Translations under genes and position numbers: made by a program
Shown: one piece after another, positions 58,835 to 64,000 of the stretch
How positions within the stretch are numbered: the first letter of the stretch is position 1
Layout of the letters: the number at the start of each line of letters is the position of its first letter
Assembly (NCBI RefSeq): GCF_003337275.1
Contig: NZ_QPJQ01000009.1
Location: 62,001 to 126,000, forward strand
Direction: 5' to 3'
From: Marinomonas foliarum
GTDB taxonomy: Bacteria > Pseudomonadota > Gammaproteobacteria > Pseudomonadales > Marinomonadaceae
DNA length: 64,000 nucleotides
The notes under the pieces: generated by a model
Databases searched by the model: none
Seen by the model: only the letters and a program-made list of their open reading frames with translations
What the model was told of the DNA's origin: nothing

Positions 58835-59671
58835 ATGTCCCGCGAATTACCACCTCAACAGGCTTTTCAAACGCATTGCTTAGCGCAAATGGGCGTGGTT
58901 TCCTGGTTGTCCATTGAGAAAAGTGATTCTGCCACGGACAGTGTGTCGGGTACGGTTTTTATGCCGCCTCAGCCTTGGCCAATTGATGTTGCAGTTGAGC
59001 AAGGTGTTTCGTCACAGGCTTCGTCTGATGCCTATTCAACTGGTTTCCAAGCAGCGGTTCCACCGCCTGTGGTAACTTTGACTCCAGAGGAAAAAGAGCC
59101 TTTGGTTCACAACCTGCGTGAACAGTTAAATGCAGGGCCGGAAATTATCGTTGAAGATTTACAGCCAATCGAAGAGTTAGCTGTGGATATTGTGATTGAG
59201 CCTAAGTCCAATGTTGTCAGCCAAATTACACACCTTGATATTCGAGCTTATGCTTTGTCGAATAAGTTGTTAATTCTCAGTGATGTGCCGCAGGTGTTTT
59301 CGCAAGCAGAGGACATTGAGCGTTTAGCGCTGAAAATGGGTCAAGCTCTACTGAAAAAGCCTATTGATGAATGGCAGGGTAGTGCGTTTAGCTGGCCTGG
59401 ACAATTACGTAATCCGTACTTTTTAAATCGTACCGATTGGTTGTTTGGCGCCTTAGAAAGCTATGTAGGTCGCTTGGTGAAAGATTTTCCTGATGCACCT
59501 TTATTGGTACTGGCAGGTGCCAAGGTGGCTCAGCTGGTGGAAGATTTACCAGCTGATAATGTATTGAAGCAATATCCTACCGCACGGATTGTTAGTTTGC
59601 CTGAGCTGCATCGTATTCCAGAGCTTCGCAAAGAAGCGTGGGAAGAAATGCAGTCTACGCTTTTTAGCTAA
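58835..59671 (+). CDS. Conserved protein upstream of rimI, possible HolD-like
   Basis: 278 residues. I start at ATG 58835 (MSRELPPQQ), with AAGGT five bases before, rather than the longer frame. The first 140 residues look disordered (proline-, alanine- and serine-rich), and the C-terminal half is folded (DIRAYALSNKLLILSDVPQ, GQLRNPYFLNRTDWL, LPELHRIPELRKEAWEEMQ). In related genomes the gene before rimI is a short or divergent DNA polymerase III psi (HolD) protein. This link is by position only, and I do not recognise the fold. Confidence 0.55.
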   Translation: MSRELPPQQAFQTHCLAQMGVVSWLSIEKSDSATDSVSGTVFMPPQPWPIDVAVEQGVSSQASSDAYSTGFQAAVPPPVVTLTPEEKEPLVHNLREQLNAGPEIIVEDLQPIEELAVDIVIEPKSNVVSQITHLDIRAYALSNKLLILSDVPQVFSQAEDIERLALKMGQALLKKPIDEWQGSAFSWPGQLRNPYFLNRTDWLFGALESYVGRLVKDFPDAPLLVLAGAKVAQLVEDLPADNVLKQYPTARIVSLPELHRIPELRKEAWEEMQSTLFS

Positions 59672-59703
59672 TTCCATTCGCGACTGATGTGATTTTGAAT
59701 CCT

Positions 59704-60180
59704 ATGAATGTACCTATTTCTCTCCGTCCAGCCGTTGCTTCTGACTTACCTGCCATTATTCAACTTGATGCTTTGTCTAATCCTCACCCTTGGGGCGAAA
59801 AATTGGTGGCTGATGCTTTGCAAAGCCGCGAAAACTGGATTCTTGAGTCGGTAGGCTGTACGCCGCATGTTGTCTTAGGTTGGCTGACTGCATCGGTTGT
59901 GCTTGATCAATCCGAATTAGAATTAATTGTGATTGATTCCTCTGTGCGTAGACAGGGGCTAGCCAGACAGTTGATGATGGTTTGGTCAGAAACGGTTGCG
60001 CAGCAAGATGTCAGTGAACTTTTGCTAGAAGTGCGTGAGTCGAATGTCGGTGCTATTTCCCTTTATGAATCTTTGGGGTTTGAGTTAGTGGGGCGCCGGA
60101 AAAATTACTATCAAATAGAAAAAAAAGCACAAACAGAACAGGGACGCGAAGCGGCCTGTTTGTTTACCAAAATACTATGA
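59704..60180 (+). CDS. rimI: Ribosomal-protein S18 alanine N-acetyltransferase
   Basis: 158 residues of GNAT fold. ISLRPAVASDLPAIIQLDALS starts the domain; the acetyl-CoA loop V-R-R-Q-G-L-A appears in DSSVRRQGLARQLM near residue 87, and ESNVGAISLYESLGFELVGRRKNYY near residue 118 is typical of RimI. Start ATG 59704 is chosen; a GTG at 59689 adds five residues and neither has a clear ribosome site. A general GNAT is a fallback. Confidence 0.85.
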   Translation: MNVPISLRPAVASDLPAIIQLDALSNPHPWGEKLVADALQSRENWILESVGCTPHVVLGWLTASVVLDQSELELIVIDSSVRRQGLARQLMMVWSETVAQQDVSELLLEVRESNVGAISLYESLGFELVGRRKNYYQIEKKAQTEQGREAACLFTKIL

Positions 60181-60205
60181 ATTTAATTGTTTTAAAGAGG
60201 TGAGT

Positions 60206-60757
60206 ATGAGCAAGGTATTAGTTCCTATTGCGAACGGCAACGAAGATATTGAAGCTATTACTATTATTGATGTTTTGAGACGTGGTGGCCTAGACGTCAC
60301 TGTTGCGAGTATTCATGAGTCAAAACAGGTTGTGATGGCGCATAACACTAAGCTAGAAGCGGATGTATTATTGACGGATGTAGCTGATCAGATTTTTGAT
60401 GCCGTGGTTTTGGCAGGTGGTATGCCTGGTGCTGAGCATTTCCGTGATTGTAAGTTATTGATTGATATGTTGGAAAAGCATGACATTCAAGATGCTTTGT
60501 TAGCTGCGATTTGTGCATCGCCTGCCGTGGTGTTTGGTACTCATGGTTTTGTTGTCGATAAACAAGCGACTTGTTATCCAGGGTTTGAGGGCGGCTTAAC
60601 TGGCGCAGAGTATTTGCCTAATGAACCAGTGGTCATGGATGACAACATTCTGACGTCCAGAGGGCCAGCAACCGCGATGATTTTTTCATTGACTGTGTTG
60701 GGCAATTTAAAAGGCTATGAAGCTGCTCAAAGTGTGGCCGATGGTTTGTTGTGTTAA
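60206..60757 (+). CDS. yajL: DJ-1/PfpI family protein (YajL-like)
   Basis: 183 residues. VPIANGNEDIEAITIIDVLRRGG opens the flavodoxin-like fold, VVLAGGMPGAEHFRD carries the conserved GGMPG loop, and AAICASPAVVFG places the reactive cysteine near residue 102. This pattern is that of YajL/DJ-1 proteins, oxidative-stress chaperones with disputed deglycase activity. Start ATG 60206 has AAAGAGG five bases before; GTG 60200 is in frame but inside that site. Confidence 0.88.
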   Translation: MSKVLVPIANGNEDIEAITIIDVLRRGGLDVTVASIHESKQVVMAHNTKLEADVLLTDVADQIFDAVVLAGGMPGAEHFRDCKLLIDMLEKHDIQDALLAAICASPAVVFGTHGFVVDKQATCYPGFEGGLTGAEYLPNEPVVMDDNILTSRGPATAMIFSLTVLGNLKGYEAAQSVADGLLC

Positions 60758-60850
60758 GCGTGTTTGATAGGTAGATATTATTCCTGACTAATAAGTCAAG
60801 AAAAAATATGCTCTATTTGCGTATTTTCGCCTGTTTTCTCGGCAATTCGG

Positions 60851-60879
60851 TGGACGCTAAAGGCGTATAAGAGTAGAAT
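60851..60879 (+). promoter_or_regulatory. Sigma-70-type promoter candidate for carAB
   Basis: TGGACG (60851-60856) and TAGAAT (60874-60879) with 17-bp spacing match the -35 and -10 hexamers at four and five positions. Transcription from here would start about 130 bases before carA and include the hairpin at 60951. A second -10-like TATAAG lies at 60866, with a poor -35. Confidence 0.4.
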
Positions 60880-60950
60880 TAGGCAGATTTTTTGAACGCG
60901 AGATCCTTTGATTATCCATCACTGGATGAACGGCAAAAACGCAATTTCTT

Positions 60951-60987
60951 AAAAGCGAGATGAGCCGCCGGTTTGTCTCGCTTTTTT
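60951..60987 (+). terminator. Leader hairpin of carA, candidate transcription attenuator
   Basis: AAAAGCGAGA (60951-60960) pairs perfectly with TCTCGCTTTT (60976-60985) over a 15-base loop, followed by TT. It is an intrinsic-terminator shape placed inside the carA leader, 33 bp before the start. Its position rather than the end of an operon suggests attenuation by pyrimidine or arginine supply. A competing small hairpin (ATCCA with TGGAT near 60915-60927) lies just upstream. Confidence 0.6.
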
Positions 60988-61019
60988 GCAACCTGATAGG
61001 CTCTAAATGGGAGGTTCCT

Positions 61020-62150
61020 TTGGCAACATCAGCGATTCTGGCTCTGGAAGACGGCACGATTTTTAAAGGGGTGTCGATCGGAGCAGATGGCTCCTCAACC
61101 GCCGAGGTTGTTTTCAACACCTCGATGACCGGTTATCAAGAAATACTTACTGATCCTTCCTATGCTCGACAAATGGTCACCTTGACCTATCCCCATATCG
61201 GGAATACTGGCGTTAACCCTGAAGATGAAGAGTCCAGCAATGTTTGGTGTGAAGGCCTGATTATTCGTGATCTACCTTTAGTTGCTAGCAGCTGGCGTTC
61301 ACAAGAGTCTTTAGACTCTTACTTGAAGCGCAAAGGTGTGGTTGGCATCGCCGATATCGATACACGTAAATTAACACGTATCCTTCGCGAGAAAGGCGCG
61401 CAAGCGGGTTGCATCATGGCAGGTGAAAATCTGGATGAAGCGGCTGCGGTTGCTGCTGCCAAAGCTTTCCCAGGTTTGAAAGGCATGGATTTAGCCAAAG
61501 AAGTTACCGTTGAGAAAGCGTACGAGTGGACTGAGTCTACTTGGGATCTTGTCAATGGTCATACAACACCAGAATCTTTCGATTTCCACGTAGTGGCTTA
61601 TGACTACGGTGTGAAACGCAATATTCTTCGCATGTTGGTTGAGCGTGGTTGCCGCTTGACTGTTGTTCCTGCGAAAACACCTGCTAGTGACGTATTGGCG
61701 CTAAATCCAGATGGCGTCTTCCTATCCAATGGTCCTGGTGATCCAGAGCCATGTGATTATGCGATCCAAGCGATTAAAGAGATCCTAGAAACAGAGATTC
61801 CTGTTTTCGGTATCTGTCTTGGTCACCAACTTTTGGCTTTGGCTTCTGGCGCAAAAACGAAAAAAATGAAGTTTGGTCACCACGGTGCAAACCACCCGGT
61901 ACAAGCGATCGAAAAAGGCACTGTGATGATCACCAGCCAAAACCACGGTTTTGCGGTAGATGAAGATACGTTGCCAGCTAACCTTGTGATGACTCATAAA
62001 TCTTTGTTCGATGGCTCTTTGCAAGGCATCGCACGTACAGATAAAAGTGCATTCAGCTTCCAAGGTCACCCTGAAGCGAGCCCAGGTCCACATGATGTGG
62101 CGCCTTTGTTCGATCAGTTCATTGAAAACATCAAAGCCACTAAAGCCTAA
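61020..62150 (+). CDS. carA: Carbamoyl-phosphate synthase small subunit
   Basis: 376 residues from TTG 61020 (GGGAGG five bases before); the upstream in-frame codons lie across the leader hairpin and are not used. Supplies ammonia from glutamine to CarB. The class I amidotransferase cysteine is in [12 protein letters not shown] near residue 266; His and Glu are in [11 protein letters not shown] near 350. First step shared by pyrimidine and arginine synthesis. Confidence 0.95.
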   Translation: MATSAILALEDGTIFKGVSIGADGSSTAEVVFNTSMTGYQEILTDPSYARQMVTLTYPHIGNTGVNPEDEESSNVWCEGLIIRDLPLVASSWRSQESLDSYLKRKGVVGIADIDTRKLTRILREKGAQAGCIMAGENLDEAAAVAAAKAFPGLKGMDLAKEVTVEKAYEWTESTWDLVNGHTTPESFDFHVVAYDYGVKRNILRMLVERGCRLTVVPAKTPASDVLALNPDGVFLSNGPGDPEPCDYAIQAIKEILETEIPVFGICLGHQLLALASGAKTKKMKFGHHGANHPVQAIEKGTVMITSQNHGFAVDEDTLPANLVMTHKSLFDGSLQGIARTDKSAFSFQGHPEASPGPHDVAPLFDQFIENIKATKA

Positions 62151-62173
62151 AAGTAGGAGCGGAGCGAAATATT

Positions 62174-64000
62174 ATGCCAAAACGTACTGACATAAAAAGC
62201 GTCTTAATTTTAGGTGCAGGTCCTATTGTTATTGGTCAGGCATGTGAGTTTGACTATTCTGGTGCACAAGCGTGTAAAGCGCTTCGTGAAGAAGGTTTTC
62301 GCGTTATTCTAGTGAACTCCAACCCAGCGACCATCATGACAGATCCTGTTATGGCTGATGCAACTTACATCGAGCCAATCGAATGGAAAACTGTTGAGAA
62401 AATCATCGAGAAAGAACGTCCAGATGCGGTTCTACCTACTATGGGTGGTCAAACAGCACTGAACTGTGCGTTGGATCTTGAGCGTCACGGCGTGCTAGAA
62501 AAATACAATGTGGAAATGATCGGTGCGACAGCTGACGCAATTGATAAAGCGGAAGACCGTAATCGTTTCGACCAAGCAATGAAAGCGATTGGTCTTGAGT
62601 GTCCACGTGCGGGTATTGCCCACAACATGGAAGAAGCGCTTAAAGTACAAAGTGAAGTTGGCTTCCCTTGTATCATTCGTCCTTCTTTCACCATGGGTGG
62701 TACTGGTGGCGGTATCGCCTACAACATGGAAGAGTTCGATGAAATCTGTACTCGTGGTTTGGATTTGTCTCCAACCAACGAATTGCTAATCGATGAATCT
62801 TTGATCGGTTGGAAAGAGTACGAGATGGAAGTTGTCCGCGACAAAAAAGACAACTGCATCATCGTTTGTGCGATTGAAAACTTCGACGCGATGGGTGTTC
62901 ACACAGGTGACTCTATCACGGTTGCGCCAGCACAAACTTTGACTGACAAAGAATATCAAATCATGCGTAACGCTTCTTTAGCGGTATTGCGTGAGATCGG
63001 TGTAGAGACAGGCGGTTCCAACGTACAGTTTGGCATGGATCCACAAACAGGTCGTCTTGTTGTTATTGAGATGAACCCTCGTGTATCGCGTTCGTCTGCT
63101 TTGGCATCGAAAGCAACGGGCTTCCCAATTGCGAAAATCGCTGCGAAATTGGCGATTGGTTATACGCTTGATGAGTTGCAAAACGACATCACTGGCGGCC
63201 AAACGCCAGCGAGCTTCGAGCCAGCAATCGACTACGTTGTGACTAAGATTCCTCGTTTCACTTTCGAGAAATTCCCAACAGCTAATGACCGCCTTACAAC
63301 GCAAATGAAATCTGTTGGTGAAGTGATGGCGATTGGCCGTACTTTCCAAGAGTCCTTGCAAAAAGCCCTACGTGGTTTGGAAGTAGGTTCTGACGGGTTC
63401 AATCCTCAGTTAGATTTAGCTGAAGAAAACAGTAAAGAGAAGTTGGCTTACGAGCTTCAGTCTCCTGGTTCTGAGCGTATTTGGTATATTGGCGATGCCT
63501 TCCGTTCAGGCATGACTGTTGACGAAGTATACGCAGCAACAGGTGTTGATCATTGGTTCTTGGTGCAAATCGAAGACTTGATCAAAGAAGAAGCTGCGTT
63601 GGCAGACAAAGGTCTGATCGACATGACGTACGACGTACTTCGTCGTCTAAAGCGTAAAGGCTTCTCTGATGCGCGTCTTGCTACCTTGATGAGCGTGACT
63701 GAGAAATCCATGCGTGAGCGTCGTTACTTGATGGATGTTCACCCAGTTTACAAGCGCGTAGATACTTGTTCTGCTGAGTTTGCTACTGATACAGCTTACA
63801 TGTATTCAACATACGAAGAAGAGTGTGAAGCAGCGCCAACGGATCGCGATAAAATCATCATTCTTGGTGGTGGTCCAAACCGAATTGGTCAAGGTATTGA
63901 ATTTGATTACTGCTGTGTACATGCGGCGCTAGGTCTACGTGAAGACGGTTACGAAACCATCATGGTTAACTGTAATCCTGAAACCGTATCGACTGACTAC
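62174..64000 (+). CDS. carB: Carbamoyl-phosphate synthase large subunit, 3'-truncated by the window edge
   Basis: 609 codons of about 1070 are present, starting with [22 protein letters not shown] (in two pieces: [16 protein letters not shown], then [14 protein letters not shown]). AGGAGCGGAGCG is before ATG 62174. The first ATP-grasp domain is complete, with [18 protein letters not shown] and [20 protein letters not shown]; the second begins near residue 555 ([20 protein letters not shown]). The gene runs off the end in frame. It is 23 bp after carA. Confidence 0.96.
   Translation, partial: MPKRTDIKSVLILGAGPIVIGQACEFDYSGAQACKALREEGFRVILVNSNPATIMTDPVMADATYIEPIEWKTVEKIIEKERPDAVLPTMGGQTALNCALDLERHGVLEKYNVEMIGATADAIDKAEDRNRFDQAMKAIGLECPRAGIAHNMEEALKVQSEVGFPCIIRPSFTMGGTGGGIAYNMEEFDEICTRGLDLSPTNELLIDESLIGWKEYEMEVVRDKKDNCIIVCAIENFDAMGVHTGDSITVAPAQTLTDKEYQIMRNASLAVLREIGVETGGSNVQFGMDPQTGRLVVIEMNPRVSRSSALASKATGFPIAKIAAKLAIGYTLDELQNDITGGQTPASFEPAIDYVVTKIPRFTFEKFPTANDRLTTQMKSVGEVMAIGRTFQESLQKALRGLEVGSDGFNPQLDLAEENSKEKLAYELQSPGSERIWYIGDAFRSGMTVDEVYAATGVDHWFLVQIEDLIKEEAALADKGLIDMTYDVLRRLKRKGFSDARLATLMSVTEKSMRERRYLMDVHPVYKRVDTCSAEFATDTAYMYSTYEEECEAAPTDRDKIIILGGGPNRIGQGIEFDYCCVHAALGLREDGYETIMVNCNPETVSTDY

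Noticed and set aside
60926-60952. Leader peptide MNGKNAIS before carA
   Set aside because: Eight codons open with ATG, but there is no ribosome site and no run of regulatory codons, so it is not a convincing attenuator peptide.

Overview
The window looks like chromosome of a marine gammaproteobacterium of the Oceanospirillales, most like Marinomonas. The basis is moderate GC, choline-to-betaine genes, an ornithine-lipid synthase, many c-di-GMP proteins, and gammaproteobacterial gene pairs such as nrdR-ribD and nusB-thiL-pgpA. The genus is inferred by recall, not tested. Both ends cut genes: cpdB has lost its 5' part and carB its 3' part.

Layout: 1-8.4 kb holds cpdB, betB-betA (with a BetI-like operator but no betI), a glycogen-binding-fold protein, a fused ornithine-lipid acyltransferase and small proteins, one SutA-like. 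8.5-16.5 kb is an ECF sigma/ChrR anti-sigma pair facing an eight-gene lipid and redox operon (NTF2-like, SDR, FAD oxidoreductase, DUF1365, Cfa, DUF2878, exported protein, DUF3833). The two divergent promoters share TGATCC-N16-CGT. 16.6-31.2 kb holds c-di-GMP proteins, DMT exporters with divergent regulators, rlmF, plsC, a GTPase/membrane pair and a chemoreceptor. 31.3-33.1 kb is a small accessory patch: a toxin-antitoxin pair, a decayed second antitoxin copy and an orphan gene. 33.2-41.6 kb is housekeeping (ettA, nrdR, ribD, nusB, thiL, pgpA), with a frameshifted gene and a DUF6172 gene inserted between nusB and thiL. 54-58.7 kb is a minus-strand cluster with an ABC permease and binding protein, a LysR regulator, an Fe(II) dioxygenase and an alpha/beta hydrolase. 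58.8-64 kb holds rimI, a DJ-1 protein and carAB.

The standout is 41.7-53.9 kb. A complete coenzyme F420 operon (cofG-cofH-cofD-cofC-cofE-npdG) and an F420-type luciferase-like oxidoreductase lie beside a pyrimidine/hydantoin operon on the other strand (M20 carbamoyl-amidohydrolase, NCS1 transporter, dihydropyrimidinase). Between them is a TetR regulator that resembles uracil-sensing RutR over its whole length. RutR-like palindromes (ACC-N4-GGT in 16 bp) sit in front of both operons. The pyrimidine operon has no dihydropyrimidine dehydrogenase. My reading is that the F420-dependent oxidoreductase replaces it, and that the organism makes F420 under pyrimidine control to run reductive uracil breakdown. 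The block is bracketed by two same-direction copies of a 120-130 bp structured repeat whose hairpin arms differ by a compensatory base-pair change, which suggests a transferable module.
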